From contig NZ_CAJYTI010000010.1 of assembly GCF_913777625.1 (NCBI RefSeq), positions 301,095 through 365,094 of the forward strand: 64,000 bases of DNA. The letters are read 5' to 3'. How positions within the stretch are numbered: the stretch's first letter is position 1; each line of letters opens with the position of its first letter. The translations under genes were made by a program, and so were the position numbers. This stretch comes from an uncultured Sphingomonas sp. (GTDB lineage Bacteria; Pseudomonadota; Alphaproteobacteria; Sphingomonadales; Sphingomonadaceae). This document shows positions 50,401 to 59,427 of the stretch, piece after piece. The notes below the pieces were generated by a model. The model did no database searches, was not told the origin of the DNA, and saw only the letters and a list, made by a program, of their open reading frames with translations.

Positions 50401-53400
50401 TGGGCGCCCGGCAGTTGGTTGCCGAACGCGTCGTTCTGGAAGAAGTCGATACGGACGGGCGCCCCGATGCTCGCATAGCGATTGGGAATGGGCTGCAGCG
50501 GCTGATTGTCGACCGCCAGGGCATAGAGCGGCACATAGGCGCGGTAGGACCGCGTGCCGTCCGAGCGGTCGGTCAGGCCGTCGGCCGCACTGCTCGCCGG
50601 ATCCGGGCGCTGCGGCTGGAGCGGCGCCGAGAAATTGCTTTGAACGAAGCCGCTCGTCCCCTCCACCCGATAGGTGACGAGGCTGTACAGCGCATTGAGC
50701 TGGGCGGTGCCGCTGCCGGCGGTTGCCAGGATCGCGTGGAGGTCGGCCTCGTCCTCGATTCCCGATCCGACAAGGGCGCGGACCAGGTCCGATCGCCGGT
50801 AGCGCTGCCGGTGATCCATCGCCGTCAACGCGGCCAGCTTGGCGGACGGCGCCACCAGCATCGCCGCATCATCGCGGGTCAGCAGCACGCCGATGCTTCC
50901 GGCCGCGACCGTGGCATGCTGCGTGTTCAATGCCGCATCCGTCGTTTCCGCATAATAGATCAGCGACGGATCGGCGTTCTCCAGCGTGATCGCGTTGTAG
51001 AAGGGGCGGATGCTGGCAGGAGAGGCCTTGGTGTTGCCCGTGCCGTCCGATGGATAGGTGAGAAGGATCGTGAGCGGGGCGGGGCCGGCCGAGAACAGCG
51101 TCGGCGGCAGGCTGTCGCCGCTGCTGTCACGGTAGCGCAGATAATAGCCCGTGGCGTTGGTCACCACTGCCTGCTGGACAATCTTCAGGAACGGTTCGGC
51201 TTCGTTGATATGAGCGCCGACCGGCGCCGAGGGCGGCGGCGCGCCGTACGCCATCGCAACCCTCGTCGGTGGCGCCGAAACCGTGGTGCTGTTGGTCCGC
51301 AGCACGAAGACGTCCGTCGGGTCGAGTGCGTTGGAGGTCAATCCGCTCGCGCCTGCCGCGGTCTGGTAGAGGATCTGGATGGTGGGGCGCAGTCCCTCGG
51401 TCGTGATCGCCGCGATGATCTGTTCGAGCAGTTGCTCGTCCTGCTCGCTCGCGCCGTTCAGCTGGAACACGTCGGGCAGGATCTTGCCGTCCGTGCCCAC
51501 TGCCTGTGCGACGGTAAGGCTGATCTGGGTGGCCCAGGCAAAGCTGCCGGGCGGCAGGGTGGTCCCGCCGGGAAGATAGGGGGCACCCCCGGTCCGCGAT
51601 TCCACCAGCATGTTGATCGCCGTGCCCTGCTGCGTCTGCAGCGTCTGGAGGCTCGACGGAAAGGGCCGCAGGCTGGTGGCGGTGCCCGAAGGCTGGGTCC
51701 AGACGATGGCGTTGTTGAACGCGAAGGATTGGGGCGCCACATCGGTGAACGGCAATTGCACCGGCGCGGATGGCGCGATGATCGCGTTCCGCTCGATCCC
51801 CTGGAGGGGCAGCAGCCAGTCGCTGGTCAGCTTCCAGTCGGCCGTGACCGAAAGCCAGGCCTGGCCGCTGCCGGCGGGATTGCTGAGCGCGATCGAATAT
51901 TGTCCGCCGCTCGCGACGTCGCCCACCGGAAACTCCTGCCACAGCAAGGCATAGAGCGGGTTGGCAACGGCATTCGCCGGGCCGTCGGGCACGGTCAGTC
52001 CCGCCGTATAGGGCAGCTGCGTGCCCCCCCGGAACGCGCTCGACATCTGCCCGGCGAGCGACGCGAACAGGCCGGCCTGCACGCTTTCGACCACCAGCTT
52101 GTCGATCGTCGCGTTCGTCATCTGGCCGTTCTGCATCGTCTCCAGCAACTGGTGGACGCCGCCGCGGATCAGGCCGGTGAGATAGTCGCAGAAGATTTCC
52201 TGGACGAGCGGCGTGGCCGCATCCTCGGCCTGCGCTGCCGAGAGCCTCGCGGCGCCGTCGCCGCCGCTCTGGTTGACGAACAGCTGATTGAAATAGGCAT
52301 CCAGCCAAGCGATGTAGTCCGCGGAAACGATGTTCTTGCTCGCGAACACATAGTCCAGATCGGCAGCTGCGCCGTTCACCTGCCGGCCGGTCGTCTGGAG
52401 GCCGACGAAGGGGAACATCGGGAAGGTAGCCGCGCTCACCGTCGTGCCTGCGGGCTCGCTGGGGACGATCAGCGTCGCGGCGGTGAACACCGCGAGCTGT
52501 TCCAGCAGCAGCGCATAATCGATGCCCGCCAGCAGGACGTCGGGATTCTCGTCCAGGCCGGACAGCGTCGCATAGTCGATGGCATAGTCCCAGCCGCCCT
52601 TGCCGGTGGCCTGGCCGATGGCCCAAGTGACGAGCTGCGTCGTCAGCTTCTCGAAGGGAAGGAAGTCGGCATAGGTCGTGCCTCTCTTGGGCGCGGGATC
52701 GAACTGAAGCGCGAGCGACGTCACCACCCAGGGCACGCCGGTTTTGACGCTGTCGGCAAACACGGCGGTTCCCTCCGGGGTGAACCAGATCGGAAGCGCC
52801 GTGGAGAAGACGGGGATCAGCGGCAGCGTCGAAATGCCGGTGGTCGTCAGCATCGCCAACCTGCCGGCCCGCAGCGAACGGTGATGCGCGAGCCGGGCGG
52901 CATTCTGGCTCGGGCCGGCGAGCTGCCAGTCGAAGCGGAACGATGCGTCGAAGCTGAAACTGATCGTGATCGAGAAGAAACCGAGACCGATTTCCACCGA
53001 CACGCTCACGGAGACGCTCGCGTCGAGATAGAGCAGGATCGAACCATCATTGCCCGCGGCCGGCTCATATTTGAGGACGATGCCGATGCTCGCCTGCAGC
53101 CGGACGTTGACGCTCGCCTTGATGATGACGAAGTCGATCGCGCCGTACAGCTCGCCGATGACGCCGAACTGCCCCGACAACGCAAGCGCGTCGGGCTTCT
53201 TGAAGATCTCGTCCGAAGCGGCGACGTGATAGCCGGCCGCGCCCTGGATGATGCCGAAGAACGTGACGCTGACCCCGGCCTTCAGCGGCCCGGCGGTGAA
53301 ATCCTTGCCCACGCCCAGCCGCGCGGCGAAGCCGAAGGCGAGGATGCTCGCATAGTCGGCCTGAAACACATCGGTCGTCGCCGAGCTCAGGCTGGCGAGA

Positions 53401-56400
53401 TAAAACCCGCCCGATCCCGTGACCGGGACGGGTCCCGCCATCGCCTCGACCCGGAACGACTTGCTCCAATCGTCGCCCTTGGGAAAGCCGACATCGAGCT
53501 TCCAGTTGCCGTTGGTGTAGACGCTGACTCCGATCGAGGGCAGCGTCAGCGATGCCGCGCCGACCTCATAGGTGCGCAGGCTGTCCGGCAGGCTGAATTC
53601 GGCATAGAACAGCCCGATGCTGTCGCTGATCTTGGTATAGGTGATCTCGAAGTTGAACAGCTTCTCGACATTGAGCGTAAGGCTGTAGAACGGGGTGGTG
53701 TCGTAGAAGACGAAGCCGACCTCGATCAGGTCGAGCAGCTTGAAATTGGTCAGCGCGAGCCATTGTCCTTCGCGCTGATAGACCTTGTCATATTCCCGAG
53801 TCTCGATCGCGTCCCAGAAGTCCGTGGTCATGAACGTCATGAAATCGGCGAACGTCGTCGGCGTGTCGTCCTTGCTCGGCCCGACCCGCTGACCGATGCC
53901 CAGATAGACCAGATCGAAGACCGAGCTTTCCTCCTCTTCGTCCGTCGCACGCAGCGGCGGCAGCAGCACGGCACCGGTCGTGGAGGTGGAAGCGGCGCTG
54001 GGTGCCGGTGCATCGGGCGTGAGGACCGTGCGCGACGGCGGTGCGGATGCGGAGCCGGGCCCCGCTGCTGGCGCGGTGCCGCGGTCATGGGCCGCGATCA
54101 GCGTCGCGTCCGCCGGGCTGTCGGCGGCGGCGAACAACGGCGCGTTGAACGGCGTGCTGCCCTGCGGCGGCGCGGGCGCGGGATCGGCGTGCAGCGCTGC
54201 TGCCGGTGCCCGCAGCGCGGGCGAGGCCTCGGGGGAGGGCGGGGCGATGTTGTTGTAGGCGGCGATCCAGCCGATGCGCGCCGCATCGTCCATCGGTGCG
54301 AAGAGCGCGACGTCGATCTGCGCCTCGCCCGGCGGCAGCCGCACCCCCATGACCGTCAGCGAACTTTTGTGCAGCGCGAGGACGAGGAAGGGTTCCCCCG
54401 TGGCAGGCTTTTCGTAGCGCAGGACGAACTGCTCGATCAGCAGGTCCAGCACGCCCTCGATCTTGATCTGCAGCTTGCCGTCCGCCTGCGGAATCTGGAC
54501 GCCAAACGCGATCCCGCCCTTCTGCGAGCGGTTGTCGACGCCCCAGCCGACCAGGAAGCCGAACTTGAACGCTTCCAGCGACCCGACCAGCCCACCCAAT
54601 CCGCCCAGGTCGAGATCGAAGGCGAGCCCATAGGTGAACGTACTGACAAGGCTGAGGTCACTGCCGAGCGGCACCTCGGACAGCGAGAAATAGCCGAGGT
54701 CCTCCACCGTCTGCTTGTCGGGATACTGGTTGTAGAGGAACGAGCTCAGCTTGAACGGCAACAGGCGCAGCATGCTGGTGCTGCCTTCCCGTGGCTCGGT
54801 CGCGGCCAGGTCGAGGCGCAGATTGCCGGGATCGAAGGTGAGATGGGTATTGGCGGTGGTGGGGGCGCCCGTCGCCGGCACGGTCAGATCGAAGCTGACG
54901 CCGATGCCCAGATCGTTGAAGACCAGTTCCTTGAACGCGAAGATGTCCAGAAAGTCGAATTTCTTGAACACCATGCTGCCCGAGATGCCGAAGGACGCCT
55001 GGATCTTGGACGTCTCGCTGCCTTGTTGTTCGGTCTCCTGCAGGAACGAAAACTGCACCTTGTTCAGCGTTATCGTGTCCAGATACGGATTGGTGCCGAA
55101 CGTGTAGTTGAACGGGGCCTCGGACACGAACGAATAGACGCCTTCCCCCGCGCTGTCGGCATCGCCGCTGGTCGAGTGCGCCTGGTACGATCCCGTGATC
55201 ACGATGACATTGTCGTCGTCCGCTGCCGCACCCGCGTTTGCGGAACGCGCGGGCTCGCCGGTGACATCGGTGCCGAACAGGTTGTTGATCGTCAGGTTGA
55301 CCTGGCAGGAGAAGCTGTCCAGCGCGGAGTTGGTGAACAAGGCGCGCAGATACTCGACTTCGAAATTGTAGAGCACGTCGAAACCGGCTGCCGCGAGCCG
55401 CGCCTCGGTCGACGGGACCGGCTTCTCGTAATCGACGAGCCCGAAGAACGAGCTTTGCGACAGGGTGGGCGCCTGCTGCCCAGGATCCGTATCGCTGATC
55501 GACACGCCGACATGATGGACCCGGAACGCATCGATGTTGCTGACGGGTTTGCCGTCCGCGCCCGGATAGGTCATCCCGCCGGTGACCGCCTTGATCGCCG
55601 TCGGCAGGTTGCTGAGCTGCATGTTGGCGTTGAGCGCGAGCAGCCCGCTCCAGGTAGGATCGGTGACGATCTGGTAGAAATTATAGTAGATCGAGGCGGT
55701 GCCGTCCTCGGCCACCGCCGCCGCGGCCGCTTCGATCTGGTTGGCGATATAGGTCTGCGCCTGCGCGGCGGTGAAGCTGCTGCCGTTGAACGTGTCCGGC
55801 TGCGACCAGAGGCTGGTATCCTCGACGAGGTCCTGCACCGATTGGCCGGGATAGAATTTCAGGATCAGGATCGGCGGCGTGCCGTCGCTGGCGGCGGTGC
55901 CCTCGGGGGACAGGCTGAACGGCCAGCCAGCGATATTGACCTGCTGATCCGTGCCGGAAAAGCCGAACAGGGCGTTTTCGGGCGCGTCGGGATCGGTCAG
56001 CGTGCTGATGACCAGGAAGATCTGGTTCTGCTGCAGTGCCGCGCGGATCTGGTCGGCCATCTGCGTGAACTGGAGGTAGATCGACGAGTCCCCGTCGAGC
56101 GAGGGGCTGATCGCGATCCGCGTCGTTTCCCACAGCTGGTCGGCGCCCGTACCGCTCAACCCAGCGAGCAACGCTTGCGGCGTCATCGCATAGGTAAGGT
56201 CGTCCTGCGCCGCGAAGCTCATCGCGACGCCGGCCGCGCGACGGCTGGCCGAGGCGGTCGCCCCGGCGCGCGCGAACAGGTTCCGCCGCGTCGGATTGAG
56301 CGCCGTTGCCTCCATTGCCAGGAAAGGCGCGGCTTCGGTGGCGGTGGCGAAGGACAGGCCGGCAAAGGGTACGAGCGGCACCAAGGGGCTGCTCTGGATC

Positions 56401-57776
56401 GCCGCCCCCGAGAGGCGTTCGGCATGGACCGCGCTCCAGCTTTGCAGCGGCAGGAAATCGAGCAGCGGCACATCGAACGCGGCGCCGACCCCACCCGCGC
56501 GGCTGCCGGACGATACGGGCTGCTGATACAGCGGCGAATCCTGTGGCTGCGAAACATAGCCGCCGGCGTGCGTCTGCAATTGCACCCAGGCGGTGGTCAC
56601 CTGACCGCCGGCCGACTCCAGAAACTGCGGCTGGGCGCCCCGCACCGCGGACGGCGCGGCGGCCTGAAAGGCCGGATTGCCGGGGCTGAAGACGAGCGTG
56701 TCGGCTCCCTCGGGCGCGACGCTGACGCTCAGGAACTCGGTACCCGCCGTGCCGCACAGCATCGACGTGGATGCAGCGGAATCGCCGTCGTCCAGTCCCA
56801 GGGTGAAGGCGCCTGCCAGCGTCAGATAATAGGTGCTCGTGTCGCTGGTCGCATGGACGGGGCGATTGGCGAACACGAGCCGCGCTGCCGTCGCCACCTG
56901 CGCCCGCCCGGATGGGGTCAGCGTGATCGCCTTGCCGTTCGCGGTGGAGAAATAGCTGCCCAGCAGCGGATCGTCGCACCGCAGATAGGAGCGCGTGGCG
57001 TCCAGGGGGGCCAAGACGTCGAGCCAGGCGGAAAAGCGCAACGCCGTCGCGGTTCCCCCCGGCGCGCGCAGGACCGGAAAGCGGAACGCGCCGAGCATCC
57101 CCGCTGCGCCGGCGTCGAAATACATCAGCCCCGCCTCGAACGCGGCCAGATCGTCCGTCGACAGCGCGAAGCTCGCGTTGACGCTGCCGCCGTTCGGATC
57201 GTCCCCGCCATTCATCGACAGCGCCAGCGTCGGGCTCGTCGAGGGGAAGGTCTGCGGCGCGCCGCCTGGCGGTTGCGCGGTCAAGGCGACCGTCGTGGCA
57301 TTCTGACCCGTGAAGAGAAACTGACCGAGCGCATCGTCGAAGCGGATGATGCACGGGGAAAAGGCGCTCGCGTTGACGGTCAAGGTTATGTTGGTGGCGA
57401 ACGCGAAACTGAACGCCTGCTGCGGCGAAGGGGGCTGGGTCCCCTGGTTGTTGACGAAGATGAGCGTTGTTGCCGAAACGCGTGTGGACGTGCCGCTGAC
57501 CGTCTCCGTCACCCAGGCGAACTGCGCTCCCTTGTTCGCCCCGAACAGGGCGCGCACCTGGCTGGCAAAGCTCGCCCAGTCTCGCTTCGCCGAAGGCGGG
57601 AAGAAGAAGAACAATCCTTGCTGCGTCGGGTCGGTCCAACTCTGCTGGTTCAGTTCGAACCCTGGATCAGCGCGCGCTGCATCCTGAAAAAGGAAGCCGA
57701 TCCGAGCCTGTGAGACGTCACCGATATCCGCGGTCGGCAAATACAGCGCGTTATTATATAGGGTAAAGCCCACCAT
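47424..57776 (-). CDS. Giant (3450-residue) beta-rich protein of unknown function
   Basis: This is a single uninterrupted frame from ATG 57774-57776 (MVGFTLYNNALYLPTADIGD). There is no signal peptide, no membrane helix and no domain I can name with confidence. Residues 1-1150 are globular and beta-rich. About 1180-1280 is a Pro/Ala/Ser linker ending in acidic TDEEEES. About 1290-1650 has long alternating strands (NGNWKLDVGFPKGDDWSKSF, then LYLDASVSVSVSVEIGLGFF), resembling a barrel or lamellar beta structure. The rest is mixed, with a Cys-containing stretch near the C-terminus (CSACTQTTPAGTQSLCQ). It resembles very large uncharacterised bacterial proteins with this type of strand region. It precedes the paralog triplet on the same strand. 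Confidence 0.75.
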   Translation of the reverse strand: MVGFTLYNNALYLPTADIGDVSQARIGFLFQDAARADPGFELNQQSWTDPTQQGLFFFFPPSAKRDWASFASQVRALFGANKGAQFAWVTETVSGTSTRVSATTLIFVNNQGTQPPSPQQAFSFAFATNITLTVNASAFSPCIIRFDDALGQFLFTGQNATTVALTAQPPGGAPQTFPSTSPTLALSMNGGDDPNGGSVNASFALSTDDLAAFEAGLMYFDAGAAGMLGAFRFPVLRAPGGTATALRFSAWLDVLAPLDATRSYLRCDDPLLGSYFSTANGKAITLTPSGRAQVATAARLVFANRPVHATSDTSTYYLTLAGAFTLGLDDGDSAASTSMLCGTAGTEFLSVSVAPEGADTLVFSPGNPAFQAAAPSAVRGAQPQFLESAGGQVTTAWVQLQTHAGGYVSQPQDSPLYQQPVSSGSRAGGVGAAFDVPLLDFLPLQSWSAVHAERLSGAAIQSSPLVPLVPFAGLSFATATEAAPFLAMEATALNPTRRNLFARAGATASASRRAAGVAMSFAAQDDLTYAMTPQALLAGLSGTGADQLWETTRIAISPSLDGDSSIYLQFTQMADQIRAALQQNQIFLVISTLTDPDAPENALFGFSGTDQQVNIAGWPFSLSPEGTAASDGTPPILILKFYPGQSVQDLVEDTSLWSQPDTFNGSSFTAAQAQTYIANQIEAAAAAVAEDGTASIYYNFYQIVTDPTWSGLLALNANMQLSNLPTAIKAVTGGMTYPGADGKPVSNIDAFRVHHVGVSISDTDPGQQAPTLSQSSFFGLVDYEKPVPSTEARLAAAGFDVLYNFEVEYLRALFTNSALDSFSCQVNLTINNLFGTDVTGEPARSANAGAAADDDNVIVITGSYQAHSTSGDADSAGEGVYSFVSEAPFNYTFGTNPYLDTITLNKVQFSFLQETEQQGSETSKIQASFGISGSMVFKKFDFLDIFAFKELVFNDLGIGVSFDLTVPATGAPTTANTHLTFDPGNLRLDLAATEPREGSTSMLRLLPFKLSSFLYNQYPDKQTVEDLGYFSLSEVPLGSDLSLVSTFTYGLAFDLDLGGLGGLVGSLEAFKFGFLVGWGVDNRSQKGGIAFGVQIPQADGKLQIKIEGVLDLLIEQFVLRYEKPATGEPFLVLALHKSSLTVMGVRLPPGEAQIDVALFAPMDDAARIGWIAAYNNIAPPSPEASPALRAPAAALHADPAPAPPQGSTPFNAPLFAAADSPADATLIAAHDRGTAPAAGPGSASAPPSRTVLTPDAPAPSAASTSTTGAVLLPPLRATDEEEESSVFDLVYLGIGQRVGPSKDDTPTTFADFMTFMTTDFWDAIETREYDKVYQREGQWLALTNFKLLDLIEVGFVFYDTTPFYSLTLNVEKLFNFEITYTKISDSIGLFYAEFSLPDSLRTYEVGAASLTLPSIGVSVYTNGNWKLDVGFPKGDDWSKSFRVEAMAGPVPVTGSGGFYLASLSSATTDVFQADYASILAFGFAARLGVGKDFTAGPLKAGVSVTFFGIIQGAAGYHVAASDEIFKKPDALALSGQFGVIGELYGAIDFVIIKASVNVRLQASIGIVLKYEPAAGNDGSILLYLDASVSVSVSVEIGLGFFSITISFSFDASFRFDWQLAGPSQNAARLAHHRSLRAGRLAMLTTTGISTLPLIPVFSTALPIWFTPEGTAVFADSVKTGVPWVVTSLALQFDPAPKRGTTYADFLPFEKLTTQLVTWAIGQATGKGGWDYAIDYATLSGLDENPDVLLAGIDYALLLEQLAVFTAATLIVPSEPAGTTVSAATFPMFPFVGLQTTGRQVNGAAADLDYVFASKNIVSADYIAWLDAYFNQLFVNQSGGDGAARLSAAQAEDAATPLVQEIFCDYLTGLIRGGVHQLLETMQNGQMTNATIDKLVVESVQAGLFASLAGQMSSAFRGGTQLPYTAGLTVPDGPANAVANPLYALLWQEFPVGDVASGGQYSIALSNPAGSGQAWLSVTADWKLTSDWLLPLQGIERNAIIAPSAPVQLPFTDVAPQSFAFNNAIVWTQPSGTATSLRPFPSSLQTLQTQQGTAINMLVESRTGGAPYLPGGTTLPPGSFAWATQISLTVAQAVGTDGKILPDVFQLNGASEQDEQLLEQIIAAITTEGLRPTIQILYQTAAGASGLTSNALDPTDVFVLRTNSTTVSAPPTRVAMAYGAPPPSAPVGAHINEAEPFLKIVQQAVVTNATGYYLRYRDSSGDSLPPTLFSAGPAPLTILLTYPSDGTGNTKASPASIRPFYNAITLENADPSLIYYAETTDAALNTQHATVAAGSIGVLLTRDDAAMLVAPSAKLAALTAMDHRQRYRRSDLVRALVGSGIEDEADLHAILATAGSGTAQLNALYSLVTYRVEGTSGFVQSNFSAPLQPQRPDPASSAADGLTDRSDGTRSYRAYVPLYALAVDNQPLQPIPNRYASIGAPVRIDFFQNDAFGNQLPGAQSFAAINGYFDPIVPLDQWQGLVSTYDFNTSSGPQASHLTVYLQLSAAAFAGLSADQRASALQSWTTILDQITGPGIGFTIEANLALQADGSMAEVALDTSQTAAVVSLVEAIVAWLQNPTGSFPADRVPLTVAVQGPGTIPPTFEMFVLLSIARDPALISPLLKDDAGVITFPSAQRASTTIAATVGGSQADGTSVSINAFASQFVQAFPALALAVGLGGAHESINTSKRTRQASRLRDMGVPADSGGSGQSTAQSLWAVQKVLLDISVGTGPQAGPYYASPMPLDNTLNSAVVPLPTMPEGLPALPASQLFTDVDLDAYNSGFFAAVDLMLTPALAAAMFEKAPAAYTTIANGRSRLAELYASKEIDWLFDPNAPFTGPVEQLWIARDAFGEQMRAALATAYTTDTIVQYGVSWTNAPPAAVDGMYELFGTVRPIAGGPLPKGCTISAPHVPIVSSGASTLTFLFGLDDVRHAASVSLDLVYEVTHLQHFLEPASATPPGEARPSIWLQLIDTATPPHIGPANMSTVIPLVLREYPIPPTLIRQAAQAGGGSGQAGATNPLVAAAAWTLAYAYQAQLTPHDQIVTAITYNSDLSVTNGAAAAVKSGPDGAVVRYTLFESLARFRAAYALLQSVLPMPENPSWVGAVQCFADLVDAVVHNTTWTPDPALLGRTGDLLRITDSYGVEDVAIGGGSNRTVTISWTDAESSFAGATVSIEALDPTSLAPYPDQTQQRTAQSVIDTYTPQPPLADDWIVHQIGVQGLNVLAAENALASVQVERNLLTMEAGGKPWSAKTAFVYMTPVVSATQPITPFVDYAVPINVAQLPSAGTCSACTQTTPAGTQSLCQYVYTILSDLLANEVSGAVLGDARRSAGLGAAATRRMKIACSFQYAVASAAGVSSANPVAPLVPVVLAPSFLIDGSDPAQLGGFAAHFAESITAWTSANGLVFGPAAQPGARLVFDLTLFAELSGSNLPVLRLRTLQLSMADVTP

Positions 57777-58308
57777 GTTTCTGGTCCGCCCTTCGCTTGC
57801 TTCGAGGAATTACCCCAAAACGTGACGTACGTACGGTATGAAGGCGACCATTGTTGTGTTCAGTGCGGCAATATGTCTAAGAATCGCTTGTGATCGATTA
57901 TAGTAATCGCAGATAATGGGCAATATGATACTTTCCACGGCTTTGTGGCGGAAGGTCAATTTTGAAGAGATGTGGTTCCATTTTCCTGCAATGTTCGTAG
58001 ATTAGAGAATCGAGTGGTCGGTGTTTGATCATGATGCTGCGAGGGGGCAGTCTCAAGTATATCTGGTCTGGCGGCCGACTGCCAATAGGCACGTCGCTTG
58101 CTATGCGACCGAACGCCAGAGGCGCTCCACGACTCCATGGTCGCGCCAGCAGTCGCTGCGGTATCGGGGTGGGGACGGGCAACCGCCGGGAGAATGCCGG
58201 GGGGCGGTTCGAGAGCGTGCCCGCGCACTGCCTTCTCGGTCCGTGCCCATGCACGAAGCCGTTTTGGCGCCAGATTGTGTGGAGTCCTATCGTTCGCCGA
58301 CAGGAAAG
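57777..58308. other. Gene-free, partly AT-rich spacer upstream of the giant gene
   Basis: These 532 bases lie between the giant gene start and the tRNA-Trp 3' end. The part near 57830-58050 is AT-richer than its surroundings and holds CGTACGTACG (57826-57835), a small palindrome about 50 bases upstream of the giant gene. No gene, integrase or obvious tRNA-derived direct repeat is seen. It probably contains the giant gene's promoter. Confidence 0.45.
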
Positions 58309-58385
58309 TGGCAGGGGAGCTCGGATTCGAACCGAGGGCCTTCGGTTTTGGAGACCGACGCTCTAACCAGCTGAGCTACACCCCT
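58309..58385 (-). tRNA. tRNA-Trp (anticodon CCA)
   Basis: This 77-base gene has an encoded 3' CCA (TGG at 58309-58311 on the plus strand). On the minus strand it begins AGGGGTGTAGCTCAG, the anticodon loop reads CTCCAAA between TCGGT and ACCGA, and the T arm is CTCGG-TTCGAAT-CCGAG. The acceptor stem has one T-T mismatch (positions 6 and 67). In many alphaproteobacteria this tRNA lies directly upstream of secE, as it would here without the intervening 22 kb. Confidence 0.95.
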
Positions 58386-58758
58386 GTGCGGATGGCGCGT
58401 GTAGCGCGAGCCACGGGCGAGGGCAAGAGCGATCCGCTCTCGGCGCCGGGTATTTTGGTGATCGTCGGAAACGCGAGCATGGTTGTGGGATTCCTTCGGG
58501 CTCTCCCGCCGCCAGGCATGGCCTGATGACCGCCAACCAGGTCCGCCTGGCAGCTCGAGAGGCGCGGCGGCGAGCTCATCTGCGGCCTGGGCGCGAGCCG
58601 CGGTTTCGGGCGGCCGATCCGGCGAAGTACGGCCTCTCCGACTCGGACGGTTGGGGAGGGGAGCGAAGCTGCGCGATTGCGGCGATCGCCGGAACGACAA
58701 GCGCCGCCGCGGAACTCCGCAGCGGCGCCCTGGGTGCAATGGCCGAGTGTTTTTGGTT
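58386..58758. other. Gene-free spacer upstream of tRNA-Trp
   Basis: These 373 bases lie between the tRNA 5' end and the end of the PEP-CTERM gene. They should contain the tRNA promoter. Open frames here are Arg-rich and not convincing, and no repeat or RNA stands out. Confidence 0.45.
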
Positions 58759-59307
58759 TCAGGCGTTCGCGTAGGTGACGCGGGTGCGGCGTGCACGACG
58801 CATCGCAACACCGGCGAGACCGAAGCCGCCGATCATCATGCCCCAGGCAGCCGGCTCCGGCACGCCCGACGGGGCGAACACGCCCTGGCCGGCATAGGAG
58901 CCGTTGCCGCGCGCGAAGCCGTTGATGACGATCTCGTTCTGGGCGCCCGCCACGATCGGCACGGAGTTGGCGAACACGAATTCGTTGACGCCGCTGCCGA
59001 AGAAGCCGGTCAGCGCCACGCCGTTAAAGGTGACCGACTTCAGATCGAGGTCGGTCGGGCCCTGGAAGGTCACCGCGCTGGTGATGATCGAACCGCTCGC
59101 CATGCCGCTCTGTGGCAGGGTGAACTGATAGATGTCGGTGAAGGTGCCGGCGGTGATGCCGGAGCGGCCGAAATTGGCCGAGATGGTGCCGTCGACGCCA
59201 AAAGCGAGATTCATGTCGGCCGGGCCGAAATAGTTTTGCGCCTGCGCGGGCGAAACGGCGACCAGCGCTGCGGCGCCAAGTGCCGCCGCCATAAGTGTAC
59301 GATACAT
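58759..59307 (-). CDS. PEPxxWA-CTERM (FxDxF-type) secreted protein
   Basis: This 182-residue protein starts at ATG 59305-59307 (MYRTLMAAALGAAALVAVSP) with GGGAG upstream. The signal peptide ends near AQAQ. The central domain (about 25-150) is beta-rich with FTDIYQFTLP, the FxDxF-type motif. The C-terminus has the sorting signal VPEPAAWGMMIGGFGLAGVA followed by MRRARR. In sphingomonads such proteins are thought to be handled by an exosortase-type system and exported to the surface or matrix. It stands alone. Confidence 0.9.
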   Translation of the reverse strand: MYRTLMAAALGAAALVAVSPAQAQNYFGPADMNLAFGVDGTISANFGRSGITAGTFTDIYQFTLPQSGMASGSIITSAVTFQGPTDLDLKSVTFNGVALTGFFGSGVNEFVFANSVPIVAGAQNEIVINGFARGNGSYAGQGVFAPSGVPEPAAWGMMIGGFGLAGVAMRRARRTRVTYANA

Positions 59308-59427
59308 GCGGGGTGTCTCCCTTAACGGCAAGTGAACCATTGCAGTGCAGGCGAGACCGTCGAACGGTTCCAAAGTTCCAATGAAAAAAAGGGGTTATGT
59401 CTCAATCTGGGAACGGTGCGTCGGGAA

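Noticed and set aside
50289..57713. 2474-residue plus-strand open frame opposite the giant gene
   Set aside because: Its translation is an Arg/Ala/Gly/Leu-rich shadow typical of antisense frames in GC-rich DNA; the minus frame has normal protein composition and a longer span.
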